A stretch of DNA of 64,000 bases, taken from assembly GCA_003349915.1 (NCBI GenBank), contig QFXE01000018.1, positions 124,001 to 188,000 of the forward strand. The letters are read 5' to 3'. This DNA is from an endosymbiont of Escarpia spicata (lineage in GTDB: Bacteria > Pseudomonadota > Gammaproteobacteria > Chromatiales > Chromatiaceae). Below the pieces are notes generated by a model. The model saw only the letters and a list, made by a program, of their open reading frames with translations. It ran no database searches and was not told the DNA's origin. Each line of letters begins with the position of its first letter. The stretch's first letter is position 1. The translations under genes were made by a program, and so were the position numbers. Below are positions 38,702 through 48,314 of this stretch, in pieces.

Positions 38702-39750
38702 AGCCGCCCCGGATTAAAGATGAATTTGGGATCGAATACTTTTTTCAGGCGTTGATGCAGTAATGCAATAGTGGGATTCAGGGGATGGAAGATTTCGCCG
38801 CTGCGATCACCATTCAGAAACAGTATGGCGTGACCACCGGTTGCGCTGACGGCGGAGCGGATGGCCTCCATTGAGTGATCTCCCTTGAACCATCTCAATG
38901 CACCGCCCCATTCGATGAGCTGTTTCCCCGGCAGTTGGAAGTCAGCTGCTGGCGGCATTGAGAGCCGCCAGAGCGGGACGTCGGTCTGAAAAAAGGCAAA
39001 CTGCTGATCCCGAAGTGCTCTCCAGAATATTTCAGCATCTTCAACCAACTCTCCTCCAAACCGGTTTCTTAGCTGCAATACCCGTGTTTCATCACACTCC
39101 AACCGAATGTGCAGTTGCCCATCCATGTGGCAACTGCCGGAGATGGGGGTGGCATCCAGACACATGCGCTGCGTAATTGCATGAGCGTTCTCTGTATCTG
39201 CTTCGAATAGGAGGGTTGTCTCCTGTGGCGGCAGAGGCAAGACTTTTATCGATACTTCCAGCAGGATGCCCAGTGTGCCCAATGAACCGGCCATAAGTCG
39301 GGAAAGGTCATATCCAGCCACGTTTTTCATCACCTGACCGCCGAAGTTCAAAATCTGTCCCCGCCCATCCAGCAGTTTGATCCCCAACAGCAGATCTCTG
39401 GGAGCACCAAACCAGGGACGGCGTGGGCCGCTGAGACCACTCGCAATGGCGCCACCGATTGTCGAGGCCTCTGTGAAATGCGGTGGCTCGAAGGGAAGCA
39501 TCTGATGCTGTGCAGTCAGTGCTGCCTCGATCTCGGTGAGTGGCGTACCGCCCCGGGCGGTGATAACCAGTTCCGTGGGTTCATAATCCACGATGCCCCG
39601 GTGCTGGTTCAGATCGAAGGGTTCACCGATCAATTCACGGCCGTAGAAATCTTTACTCCTGCCACCTTGCAGACAGAGTTGTTGTCCACTCTCCGCCGCC
39701 TGAACCACATCGGCTTGCAGCGCTTCACTGATGTCTTGGTTGCCACCCAC
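38689..39750 (-). CDS. glcE: Glycolate oxidase, FAD-binding subunit GlcE
   Basis: 353 residues with a PCMH-type FAD-binding fold: LCLQGGRSKDFYG, SGLSGPRRPWFGAPRDLLLG, and GRGQILNFGGQVMKNVAGYD. It starts at GTG 39750, directly after the glcD stop. GlcE is the second flavin subunit of the GlcDEF complex, which oxidises glycolate to glyoxylate. The C-terminus ends KFIFNPGRLYPE as usual. The iron-sulfur subunit GlcF, normally next, is absent here. Confidence 0.95.
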   Translation of the reverse strand: MGGNQDISEALQADVVQAAESGQQLCLQGGRSKDFYGRELIGEPFDLNQHRGIVDYEPTELVITARGGTPLTEIEAALTAQHQMLPFEPPHFTEASTIGGAIASGLSGPRRPWFGAPRDLLLGIKLLDGRGQILNFGGQVMKNVAGYDLSRLMAGSLGTLGILLEVSIKVLPLPPQETTLLFEADTENAHAITQRMCLDATPISGSCHMDGQLHIRLECDETRVLQLRNRFGGELVEDAEIFWRALRDQQFAFFQTDVPLWRLSMPPAADFQLPGKQLIEWGGALRWFKGDHSMEAIRSAVSATGGHAILFLNGDRSGEIFHPLNPTIALLHQRLKKVFDPKFIFNPGRLYPE

Positions 39751-41244
39751 TTAGAACCGCTCCAGTTCAGGAAAACGCAGCTGTCCGGCATGCACATGCA
39801 TGGCGCCAAACTCAGCGCAGCGGGAGAGGGTGGGGATCGCCTTGCCGGGATTGAGCAGGTTATGAGGGTCGAAGGCCGCCTTCACTGCATGGAAGATCTC
39901 AAGTTCCGCATCGGGAAACTGGGCGCACATTTGGTTGATCTTCTCCAGGCCGACACCGTGTTCGCCGGTGATGGTGCCGCCTACTGCTACGCAGAGTTCA
40001 AGGATCTCGCCACCGAATTTCTCGGCTTTTTCCAGCTCCCCTGGGATATTGGCATCGTAGAGAATCAGAGGGTGCAGATTGCCGTCACCGGCATGAAAGA
40101 CATTGGCGCAGCGCAGGTCGTAGCGTTGTGACATCTCGGCGATTTTCTTCAGAACCATCGCCAGTTGCTTGCGTGGGATAGTGCCGTCCATACAGTAGTA
40201 GTCTGGCGAGATTCGACCTACCGCCGGGAATGCAGCCTTGCGTCCGGCCCAAAAACGTTGCCGCTCGGTATCATCTTTGGAGATGCGCACTTCGCTGGCA
40301 CCGGATTGCTTCAGGATGGAACAGACAAACTTTACCGAAACGGCAACCTCCTCCTCACTGCCGTCCAGTTCACAGAGCAGAATAGCGGCTGCTTCCACCG
40401 GGTAACCCGCATGGATGAACGCTTCTGCAGCGCGCAGAGAGAGGTTGTCCATCAATTCCAGCCCGGCAGGAATAATACCGTTGGCGATGATAGCGGCAAC
40501 AGCATTGCCTGCGGCCTCTACCTCATCAAATGTCGCCAGGATGACCTGAGCCTTGGTGGGTATCGGCAAGAGTTTGACCAGCACCTCCACAACCACTCCC
40601 AACATGCCTTCAGAGCCGGTCATTAACGCCAGTAGATCGAGTCCTGGACTGTCGAGACCGCCACCTCCCAGGGTGATTCGCTCCCCCTCAATGGTAATCA
40701 GAGTGACTTCCAACAGGTTGTTCACGGTCAGGCCATATTTCAGGCAATGTACCCCTCCTGCGTTTTCCGCCACGTTGCCGCCGATGGAGCAGGCGATTTG
40801 GGAGGAGGGGTCGGGTGCATAGTAGAGTCCCTGAGACCGGGCTGCATCACTGATCGCCATATTGCGCACACCCGGCTGCACCCTGGCGCGCATATTTGAT
40901 TGGTCGACTTCCAGGATCTTATTCAGACGCGCCAGACTGAGCAGTACGCCATCTTCATGGGGCAGCGCACCGCCAGAGAGTCCGGTTCCGGCACCGCGCG
41001 CTACCACGGGGATTTTGTTGGTATGGCAGTAACGGAGGATGGCCTGAACCTGGCCTGTGTCGTAGGGCAGTAGCACGATTAGGGGCACCTGCCGGTAAGC
41101 AGAGAGACCATCGCACTCATAGGGGACCAACTCCTCTTCCCGAAAGATGACAGCATCTGCGGGCAGCATCTTCAGGAAGGCATCGGCCAGAATTCGGCGT
41201 TGTTGCTGCCGGCGTAGTGAATTGTTGTCGGATTGACCCTGCAT
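39751..41244 (-). CDS. glcD: Glycolate oxidase, catalytic subunit GlcD
   Basis: 497 residues. The FAD-binding domain has VVARGAGTGLSGGALPHEDG and PDPSSQIACSIGGNVAENAG. The C-terminal FAD-oxidase domain has NVFHAGDGNLHPLILYD and TITGEHGVGLEKI. It oxidises glycolate to glyoxylate and passes electrons to the respiratory chain. It is the first gene of the pair. Confidence 0.97.
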   Translation of the reverse strand: MQGQSDNNSLRRQQQRRILADAFLKMLPADAVIFREEELVPYECDGLSAYRQVPLIVLLPYDTGQVQAILRYCHTNKIPVVARGAGTGLSGGALPHEDGVLLSLARLNKILEVDQSNMRARVQPGVRNMAISDAARSQGLYYAPDPSSQIACSIGGNVAENAGGVHCLKYGLTVNNLLEVTLITIEGERITLGGGGLDSPGLDLLALMTGSEGMLGVVVEVLVKLLPIPTKAQVILATFDEVEAAGNAVAAIIANGIIPAGLELMDNLSLRAAEAFIHAGYPVEAAAILLCELDGSEEEVAVSVKFVCSILKQSGASEVRISKDDTERQRFWAGRKAAFPAVGRISPDYYCMDGTIPRKQLAMVLKKIAEMSQRYDLRCANVFHAGDGNLHPLILYDANIPGELEKAEKFGGEILELCVAVGGTITGEHGVGLEKINQMCAQFPDAELEIFHAVKAAFDPHNLLNPGKAIPTLSRCAEFGAMHVHAGQLRFPELERF

Positions 41245-41435
41245 TGGGTCATTCTTTCAAAAAAAGCGGTTGAGGTTAACCTGTTTCTCTTCTGGAAATA
41301 GAGGGCAGCTTATGATGGAGCGGAATCAAATCAGGCTAGGGCCAGTTAACACTATACGGATACCCATCGACAGACCCTAAAACATACACAAGCAAACTGA
41401 TTTCTGATTTGACGCCGCCCACACATTGGAAGGGG

Positions 41436-41762
41436 TTATTTCCAGGTCCTGCCATTCCCGGCTGCCCGGCCTTTGCCATAGGCTCTACCCGTGCCTGCAA
41501 AGGTACCCTTACCAATGACTATACCCCGGCCGGAGACGGTGCCTGACCCCTTTTTGTGCTGGATATTACCGTTACCGTCGCGGTAGATAACAACACCTTT
41601 CCCGCTGGCGGTGCCTGAGCCCCTGACGATGCCGGTGCCTTGAGCGACGCCGGAACCCTGAGCCCAGCCTTTGCCGTTGACATGGCCCTGTCCGGCATTT
41701 GCGCTGAAGGCAACAGTGGTGAGAAGACCCAGAATGGTGAGTTTTGTGAGCAGTGATTTCAT
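41436..41762 (-). CDS. Secreted glycine-rich protein with GxG repeats
   Basis: 108 residues from ATG 41762; GAGG lies eight bases before it, and the 21 upstream codons are dropped. A signal peptide ending SANA-GQG is followed by a run of short GxGxG units (GKGWAQGSGVAQGTGIVRGS, then GTFAGTGRAYGKGRAAGNG). Such spacing suggests a beta-roll or fibrous surface protein. Function unknown. Confidence 0.75.
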   Translation of the reverse strand: MKSLLTKLTILGLLTTVAFSANAGQGHVNGKGWAQGSGVAQGTGIVRGSGTASGKGVVIYRDGNGNIQHKKGSGTVSGRGIVIGKGTFAGTGRAYGKGRAAGNGRTWK

Positions 41763-41879
41763 TGTTATTACCTCGGTTGGTAAGTGTTGTTTGAATGATT
41801 TGACGACAGTTTTTGGTCGTCTCACTGTGTAAAACGCACCAGCATGGGAATGGTTGACAAAGAATACTATTGAATCTGA

Positions 41880-43373
41880 TCAGTCTGCTTTTGCAGGATA
41901 GAACAGCGTCTCCATCAGATCCGGGTCGTCGAAATGACGGCGACCCACAAAGGCTGTGGCATGACGGCCACGCTGACGCATCGCCCCAGGTGATGCTATA
42001 CCCATCGGCCAGAGCAGCCAGCGTTCTCCTCTCTCCGTCCCTTGCACGATCCCGTCCTCAGAGAAGAGTGAACGACTGCCGGAGGTGTGTGGGAGGGTTG
42101 TCAGTTGTTGGTAATCGACTAGCTTGTAACGCTTGCCCAAGTCTAGGGTTGCGTTAACTGCGTTAGCGAACTTTCGGATGTGATGTGTGCCTGCGGTGAG
42201 CCTTATCTCCTTGCGTTGCGACGATTCAGGAACTGTGTCGGCCAGGAGTGGTGGTTCAGTGCCAGATGGTGGCTGGAATGTCAGGGCCGGCGTGGGAAAG
42301 AGCGTGTGATAGCAGCCGCAGTTGTGGATGGTGTCATAGAGCAGTGGTTGGCCGGAGGGAGCGAGGGTAACCCGAAAGTTCAAGCCATCCAGGTGGCCTC
42401 CAAGGATATCAAAATGGCTCTCAAGTGGACGGGCGGGAAACCAGATGACATAGTTTAACTGCAGCAGGTTATTGCCCTGCCAGCGGGTAAAACTTTTGTA
42501 CGTATAGACCACTGGTCTGCTGGTATCGATATTGGGTGGATTGCCGTAGAGATCAAGCCTGGGTGTGCCGATGCGGTCATTATCATCTTTTGTCTCAACG
42601 ACCCAAACCGGTGCGAAGTTCAACAGTAGTTGCTGCAGTTCTATCCCGCTCACGTTGGGAAGGTTGAGGGGATTGGCGGCGGCTTTTGAGAGAATATTGG
42701 CCACTCTGTCATTGCTTATCGTTTTCCTGGTGGGGGGAATATAACGTACAGACACCTCATCAAATGGCCTGTTCGATGTCCCGCTCAAACGCAACCTTGC
42801 TTTATCCCGCCAATTGCTGGCGATAATGTCAACAAAGATGGCTGTGATGGGATAGAGGCCAATTGCCCTTTGTAGGGATGAGTAGTTGTCGTTTACCTTT
42901 ATTATGCGCTGCAGTTGTGACCGTTTCACTGTATCCCCAAGTAGTTCTGTGCTGAGTATTGTGCGGCAAAGATGCAGTTGTTGTTCCAGTGAAGGATCGG
43001 TGTCGGCATTGCTTAATTCTATGTGCCGGGCTTCACGGTCCATCTGCTCCAGTTGGCTGAGCCACTGTGCATAACCGTCTGTGAATAGTGTTTCATTGGA
43101 GAGGGAGGCAAAGAAACGATTTGTCCGCAGCCAGGGAAAATCGGGGATACGTGCAAAACCACCATCAACTGTGCCGGCTTGCAAAGCAAACTTGTCTGCC
43201 TGTTGGAACTGTGCCAGGCAATCGGCTGTTACGTTGTCGACCACTGCTGGTTCGGTTTGCAGTGTGCTGCATCCTGTGATTTGCAATAACACGCCCAGGA
43301 TGCAGAGGCATGTGCGCCACCCTCTATTTGGCGCTGTTGAGCCGCCAGTTGTAATGATGGTCTTCAATTTCAT
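41880..43373 (-). CDS. Putative lipoprotein, unknown function
   Basis: 497 residues from ATG 43373. A lipobox (LQITGCSTL) after a hydrophobic segment suggests membrane-anchored export. The body has no motif I know; conserved-looking stretches are RYIPPTRKTISNDRV, YVIWFPARPLESHFDILGGH and TIHNCGCYHTLFPTP. The 29 codons upstream of this ATG are less likely, but either start overlaps the end of the DUF547 gene, so the two are translationally linked. Confidence 0.8.
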   Translation of the reverse strand: MKLKTIITTGGSTAPNRGWRTCLCILGVLLQITGCSTLQTEPAVVDNVTADCLAQFQQADKFALQAGTVDGGFARIPDFPWLRTNRFFASLSNETLFTDGYAQWLSQLEQMDREARHIELSNADTDPSLEQQLHLCRTILSTELLGDTVKRSQLQRIIKVNDNYSSLQRAIGLYPITAIFVDIIASNWRDKARLRLSGTSNRPFDEVSVRYIPPTRKTISNDRVANILSKAAANPLNLPNVSGIELQQLLLNFAPVWVVETKDDNDRIGTPRLDLYGNPPNIDTSRPVVYTYKSFTRWQGNNLLQLNYVIWFPARPLESHFDILGGHLDGLNFRVTLAPSGQPLLYDTIHNCGCYHTLFPTPALTFQPPSGTEPPLLADTVPESSQRKEIRLTAGTHHIRKFANAVNATLDLGKRYKLVDYQQLTTLPHTSGSRSLFSEDGIVQGTERGERWLLWPMGIASPGAMRQRGRHATAFVGRRHFDDPDLMETLFYPAKAD

Positions 43374-44139
43374 CGATCTTAGATAGCCGTGTGAGAAGCG
43401 CCGGTTCTGCGTAACGCCGGAAATGTGCCAGCAATCGCTGATCGCTGCCGCCAAAATCATCCTTAAACCAATGATAGATGCTGGAGACGGTCAACTCCCC
43501 ATCTTCGATATTCACCCCTCTGGGATGATTGATGTACTGCCGCGAGGCCAGTTCCAGGAGACTGTCCGTATTTTTTGCAGTGAATGCTTTCTGCTGTAGG
43601 TTGGGACAGCCGATAGATGCGCAGTTCAGGGCATAGTGGAGCCGGGGGTCATGCCAGATGGGACGCAGAATACGGTGTTCGATATCATCGAGCGCGACCT
43701 TGTGGTCATCGACGGTAAAGAGCTTCTTGCCCCAGGGGCCATTGCTGAAGATACCCGGAGAGATATCGATGTCGAGGATGGACTTCACAGGATAGTGATT
43801 GAGTATGATCATCACGGTGCCGGCGTTGTAGAGATTAATCCAGAAAACGCGCTGCTGATCTCTGTTGAAGCGGGATACAGGGGTCTGTTGTAACTGATTC
43901 AGGTAGGCCTGTAACTCCGCCTTCGCTGCAGTGCTGACCCCAGCGTAGTCGACACGGTTGATGCCATCGCTGCCCTGAGACAGATAGCTGTCGAGAAAGT
44001 CTTGCCAGGGGGCGTGGTCGACCAGAAGTGATGAGGTTTCATCATGGGTTTGCCAACGCTGCCAAAGCTCGGCCTTGGGAGCGGCGCATATCCCGGTGAT
44101 GAATCCCAGGAGGGTGAGAAAGAGTGCGAATCGAATCAT
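43324..44139 (-). CDS. DUF547 family secreted protein
   Basis: 271 residues from ATG 44139, with a signal peptide (MIRFALFLTLLGFITGICA). The domain pattern VFWINLYNAGTVMIILNHYP, LDDIEHRILRPIW, and ALNCASIGCPNL is typical of DUF547. The Cys in NCAS-IGCP hints at a papain-like fold, which is not proven. It is followed, with overlap, by the lipoprotein gene. Confidence 0.92.
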   Translation of the reverse strand: MIRFALFLTLLGFITGICAAPKAELWQRWQTHDETSSLLVDHAPWQDFLDSYLSQGSDGINRVDYAGVSTAAKAELQAYLNQLQQTPVSRFNRDQQRVFWINLYNAGTVMIILNHYPVKSILDIDISPGIFSNGPWGKKLFTVDDHKVALDDIEHRILRPIWHDPRLHYALNCASIGCPNLQQKAFTAKNTDSLLELASRQYINHPRGVNIEDGELTVSSIYHWFKDDFGGSDQRLLAHFRRYAEPALLTRLSKIDEIEDHHYNWRLNSAK

Positions 44140-44198
44140 GGTCAGCAACCTTGTGATGCCGGCAACCAGTATGAAAACCAACAACATGTCGGGTTAAT

Positions 44199-44227
44199 TA
44201 GGCCTGATCAAGCGCTGCGGATCAGGG
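44199..44227. repeat. REP-like palindrome, single unit
   Basis: TTAGGCCTGATCAAGCGCTGCGGATCAGGG matches the unit in the paired elements at 53029-53112 and 56836-56919: a GATC-containing stem around a GCGCTGCG-type loop. Confidence 0.7.
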
Positions 44228-44335
44228 CAGTTGATCTTAAGAGATACGCTACTGGTGTGTTGTTGGATTCATTGGAGAAGAAGCGGCCGTAGTGTTCTTT
44301 GGCTTGCTACTCATGAATATCCACGCATGTCCCCC

Positions 44336-45302
44336 TCAGACCGCCTGTTTGTTGATCTGCTTTACTTTTTCAAGCACAACCTGGGCTTGTTTGATAGAAG
44401 CGGCATCGATCATCTTGCCATCCAGGCTGACGGCACCCTTGCCTTCAGCCTCGGCTTCGTCCATCGCCAGGATGATGCGTTGGGCGCGATCCACCTCGGC
44501 CTCTCCGGGAGAGAAGACCTCATTGGCCAGGGCAATCTGTGAGGGGTGAATCGCCCATTTACCTTCACCGCCCAGTGCCGCGAAGGCCCTGGCCACAGCC
44601 AGGTAGCCCTCCGGGTCGCTGAAGTCACCAAACGGGCCATCAATGGGGCGCAGGCCATAGGCCCGGCAGGCAACGATCATCCGTGACATGGCAAAGTGCC
44701 ATTGATTGCCCAGATAGGTCTGCCGGTTACCATTTTCATCCGGGGTATCGAGCATTAAGTAGTTTGGGTTGGGCCCCCCCCATGCTGACGGTTCGGGCTT
44801 GGGTGGAAGCGGCGTAGTCGGCAACGCCGAAGACCAGTGCTTCCAGTCTGTCAGGACAGGCTTGGGCGATGGCCTCCACGTTGGCCATGCCAATGGCGGT
44901 TTCGATCAGGGCATGCAGGTTGATCGGTTTCAGCCCTTTTGCTGTCTCGATCTGTTCCAGCAGCAGGGCGACAAACTGCAGGTCGGAGGGTCGGCCAACC
45001 TTGGGTACCAGCAAAGTATCCAGTTTGTCTCCAGCCTGTTCCGCCACATCAATGATGTCGCGATAGCAAAAGTGAGTATCCAGCCCGTTGATGCGCACCG
45101 AGATGGAGCAGTCTGACCAGTCGAAATGGTTCAGCGCATGGATGACGTTTTTCCTGGCCTGTTCCTTGTCGGGAACAGCGACAGAGTCCTCCAGATCAAG
45201 AAACACGAGATCGGCTCCCGCTTTGGGGGCTTTCTCCAGCATTCGCATGCTACTGCCGGGCACGGCCAGTTCACTTCGGTGCAGGCGATTTTTATAGGCC
45301 AT
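44336..45302 (-). pseudogene. HpcH/HpaI-family (CitE or malyl-CoA-lyase-like) lyase, frameshifted at a G8 tract
   Basis: ATG 45302 opens a CitE-like TIM barrel: RSELAVPGSSMRMLEKAPKA, DLVFLDLEDSVAVPDK, and ALIETAIGMANVEAIA with the metal-binding Glu. After SMGG the frame ends early. The next frame continues GGPNPNYLMLDTPDENGN to GEGKWAIHPSQIALANEVFS. The junction is a run of eight G (44774-44781 on the plus strand as C8); seven would keep one frame of about 322 codons. Relatives cleave or form malyl-CoA from glyoxylate and acetyl-CoA, which would suit the nearby glcDE. Confidence 0.85.
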
Positions 45303-45611
45303 CCTCTTTTCTCCCTCTTTACTTTGTTTCGATAGCGTGTGGGATTCAGTTCATACCTCAAGCATCTCCTTATTTAACATAGGCATTACCGGCTTAACAG
45401 AGAATTATTGCGGTATTGCATGGCACAAATCACGGCTTGGTTCGGCTGGGAGCCTGGGAGGACGGATAAGTCAATATCAGGATATTTGACGAAATGTCCA
45501 ACTGCCGTCTAGTTTGTTGTATTTACCCTTTTTAAGGTATAAATCTCGGGTATCATGTGGGCTGCCAAGCTTGAACGGTTTCCGGTCTAGATATACTAAA
45601 TAGTTCATAGG
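45303..45611. other. Gap upstream of the lyase gene
   Basis: About 300 bp with a weak minus-strand frame that runs into the adjacent palindrome. I see no supported gene. It probably holds the promoter of the lyase. Confidence 0.4.
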
Positions 45612-45711
45612 ATAGGCGACATCCCCAAATGAGGGACGCCGAATATACATCCCTGTAGGCTTGACGGCGGCGTCCATGCCGCCGACGCCCTCATTTGTGT
45701 ATGTCGCCTAT
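45612..45711. repeat. 100-bp palindromic element, family D
   Basis: Outer arms of about 29 bp (ATAGGCGACAT-AAATGAGGG and CCCTCATTTGTGTATGTCGC) surround an inner GACGGCGGCGTC hairpin. It is a single copy in this window, in a gap between divergent genes, with the size and symmetry of a MITE. Confidence 0.8.
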
Positions 45712-45776
45712 TCAACGTTCTCCTTGGTAATTTGGTTGTTTTTTTGTTGACCTCTATTTTAGGTATTGTTTCGATT

Positions 45777-46553
45777 ATGCAATTTTCGGTCTTCTTGATG
45801 AGACTTTTCCGGCTTGTCTTACTCCTTGTGCTTCTACCACTTCCGGTCCTGGCTGATAGCTTCAATGCGGCATTTTCTGAGCAGCAGAGGGCAGTCAGCG
45901 AGGCTATCGATTCGCAAAAGCGGGTCGAGCAACTCGACGACGAGTCCCGCAATCTGTTGGAAAACTATCGTCAGGTCACTGCAGAACTGGAAAGACTGGA
46001 ACAGTACAATGAGCATCGCCAGCGTTTCATAGCCTCTCAGGACGAAGAGCTTCATCGTCTTGCCGAGCAACTTCTCTCCATCGATAACACCCGTCGTGAA
46101 ATTGAACCGCTAATGGGAAGGATGCTGGAAGTGTTGGATCGTTTCGTCGAACTGGATACGCCTTTTCTACCGGATGAGCGCGCCAAACGTATTGCACAGT
46201 TGCAGGATCTTGAGGGACAGAGCGATACCACACTTCCCGAGCGTTATCGTCGTTTGCTGGAGGCCTATCAGGTGGAGACCGAGTACGGGCGAACCATCGA
46301 ATCCTACCGCGGTAAACTGGAACTCGATGGTGAGCCGCGTTTGGTGACCTTTCTGCGCTTGGGACGGGTTGCGCTTTACTACCTGACGCTGGATGGCAAG
46401 GCCGCCGGCATATGGAATAGAGCGCTTACCCGTTGGGAACCGCTGGGGTTGGAACACAACCTCAAGATCGACAGGGCGCTGCAGATTGCCGAAAAACGGC
46501 TCCCCCCCGATCTGATGCCGCTCCCTCTGAGCGTGCCGGAGCGGATGCAATGA
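45777..46553 (+). CDS. DUF3450 protein, first gene of the TonB2-type operon
   Basis: 258 residues from ATG 45777 (45798 is also possible). A signal peptide ends LPVLA-DSF, a coiled coil covers about residues 45-120, and the DUF3450 core has LMGRMLEVLDRFVELD and FLRLGRVALYYLTLDG. In vibrios and related bacteria this protein is encoded with TtpC-ExbB2-ExbD2-TonB2 and is thought to sit in the periplasm as an accessory of TonB energisation. It overlaps the next gene as ATGA. Confidence 0.9.
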   Translation: MQFSVFLMRLFRLVLLLVLLPLPVLADSFNAAFSEQQRAVSEAIDSQKRVEQLDDESRNLLENYRQVTAELERLEQYNEHRQRFIASQDEELHRLAEQLLSIDNTRREIEPLMGRMLEVLDRFVELDTPFLPDERAKRIAQLQDLEGQSDTTLPERYRRLLEAYQVETEYGRTIESYRGKLELDGEPRLVTFLRLGRVALYYLTLDGKAAGIWNRALTRWEPLGLEHNLKIDRALQIAEKRLPPDLMPLPLSVPERMQ

Positions 46554-47902
46554 AGAGATTTCTCTTACCGCTGTGCGTACTAATGTTATCCCAAAGCAGT
46601 CTGCTTTTTGCTGCCAAGGCTGATTCTTTAGAGAGTCTGTTGCAGCAGGTGCGTGAATCCAGGCAACAGCAGAAGCATAGGGATACGGCGAGAGAGCAGC
46701 GGTTTCTCGAACAGCGGGATCAACGCCAACGTCTGCTTGACGAGGCAAAACAGGCACTTGCCGCCGCCAGGCAGCAGAAGCTGGAATTGGATCAGCGCTA
46801 CACTGAAAATCAGGGCCGTCTGATCGAAGAGCGGGCTCAACTGAAGGAGAAGAGCGGCACCCTGGGCGAACTATTTGGCAGCGTGCGTCAGGTGGCGTCC
46901 GAGAGCCGGAATATTTTTGGCGCTTCGTTGATCAGTGTGGAACGGCCACAGGATCTGTTGCTGTTGGATGAATTGGCGGGCAGTCAGAAGCTCCCCTCTA
47001 TTGAAAAACTGGAGGCCCTCTGGCAACTGTTTCTCGAGCGTCTGGTGGAAGCGGGTAAAATCAAACGTTTTGAAACGCCCGTGATTACCAGCGATGGGGT
47101 CGAGCAGAATGAGATGGTTACCCGGATTGGTCTTTTCAACGCCATATCCAACGGACGTTATCTACGCTATCTGCCGGAGAGTGGTCGTCTGATGGCGTTG
47201 GGCCGGCAGCCCACTCCGCGTTTTCAGTTGATGGCGAAAAAATTTGAGGCCGCCGAAGAGACAATAGAAACCATGGCGGTCGATCCCTCACGCGGCGCAA
47301 TTCTGTCGCTGTTGGTGCAGTCACCCACTTTGCTGGAGCGCATTCGGCAGGGTGGAGTTATTGGTTACATCATCATCGGCTTGGGTGCGGTGGGTATTTT
47401 GCTGACCCTCGAACGGCTGATTGTACTTTTCGTTACCGGACGACGGGTTAAAAAACAGATCGGTAATCGCTCGGCATCCGGGAAAAATCCCCTGGGACGC
47501 CTGATGCTGGCGATGAAAACGCAGGCTGATAGCGATGCCGAAGCGCTGCAACTGCGTTCTGATGAGGCCATCCTGAAAGAGCTGCCCACACTGAGACGGG
47601 GTTTGCCGATGTTGGGTATCCTGGCCGCTGTTGCCCCCCTGCTGGGGTTGTTGGGTACCGTTACCGGCATGATCGAGACATTTCAGTCGATCACCCTGTT
47701 TGGAACCGGCGATCCAAAATTGATGTCCGGCGGCATTTCCCAGGCGTTGGTAACTACTGAGCTTGGACTGGCGGTAGCGATACCACTGGTGCTGCTGCAC
47801 AGTTATCTCTCCGGCCGCAGCAACCGGCTGATCCATATCCTTGATGAACAGAGTGCTGCACTGGTGGCGCATAGGACGGAATCCGGTGGAACGGCTGATT
47901 GA
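46550..47902 (+). CDS. ttpC: TtpC-like MotA/TolQ/ExbB-family protein with periplasmic coiled coil
   Basis: 450 residues from ATG 46550, overlapping the previous stop. After a signal sequence (MKRFLLPLCVLMLSQSSL), a Gln/Arg-rich coiled coil (about 25-115) fills the periplasmic part. A MotA/TolQ/ExbB proton-channel domain follows, with three helices at about residues 280-425, including LGILAAVAPLLGLLGTVTGM. This is the TtpC layout of three-component TonB2 systems, where it works with ExbB2 and ExbD2 to use the proton gradient. Confidence 0.92.
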   Translation: MKRFLLPLCVLMLSQSSLLFAAKADSLESLLQQVRESRQQQKHRDTAREQRFLEQRDQRQRLLDEAKQALAAARQQKLELDQRYTENQGRLIEERAQLKEKSGTLGELFGSVRQVASESRNIFGASLISVERPQDLLLLDELAGSQKLPSIEKLEALWQLFLERLVEAGKIKRFETPVITSDGVEQNEMVTRIGLFNAISNGRYLRYLPESGRLMALGRQPTPRFQLMAKKFEAAEETIETMAVDPSRGAILSLLVQSPTLLERIRQGGVIGYIIIGLGAVGILLTLERLIVLFVTGRRVKKQIGNRSASGKNPLGRLMLAMKTQADSDAEALQLRSDEAILKELPTLRRGLPMLGILAAVAPLLGLLGTVTGMIETFQSITLFGTGDPKLMSGGISQALVTTELGLAVAIPLVLLHSYLSGRSNRLIHILDEQSAALVAHRTESGGTAD

Positions 47903-48314
47903 GTGGCTACCTACAGATAGTCTGAGTTTCCTGGAGCAGGGCGGACCCGTGCTCTGGCTGATCCTGCTGCTGTCGTTGTTGATGTGGAGCATGATTACGC
48001 TCTGTTACAGCCGTATCTGGTTTGCCGGAATCGGGGCTGCCAGGAGTGCGGGGCAGAGCCGTTTGCCCCTCATCACTGCCCTGGCACAGATCCTGCCAAT
48101 GCTTGGTCTGCTGGGGACGGTGGAGGGCATGATCGACGTTTTTTATGTCATTGCAAGCCACGGCACCGGCAATATTCGAGGCATGGCGGGAGGGATCTCC
48201 AGCGCTTTGATCACCACCATGGCTGGGCTGGTCACTTCACTCTCCGGCTTTTATTTCGTCAGTGATCTGCGCCACCGCCTACAGGATGCGGGATGTTGCG
48301 GGGAGATTGCCTGA
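47886..48314 (+). CDS. exbB: ExbB2-type proton channel protein
   Basis: 142 residues from GTG 47886. This start gives MERLIEWLPTDSLSFLEQGG, typical of ExbB2. The channel motif is ILPMLGLLGTVEGMIDVF, with helices near residues 20-40, 60-80 and 100-125. It is shorter than classical ExbB, as usual for ExbB2. It overlaps ttpC by 17 bases and exbD by one. Confidence 0.93.
   Translation: MERLIEWLPTDSLSFLEQGGPVLWLILLLSLLMWSMITLCYSRIWFAGIGAARSAGQSRLPLITALAQILPMLGLLGTVEGMIDVFYVIASHGTGNIRGMAGGISSALITTMAGLVTSLSGFYFVSDLRHRLQDAGCCGEIA

Noticed and set aside
45477..45677. 66-codon minus-strand frame
   Set aside because: Its N-terminal part is translated palindrome family D; the remainder is too short to support.
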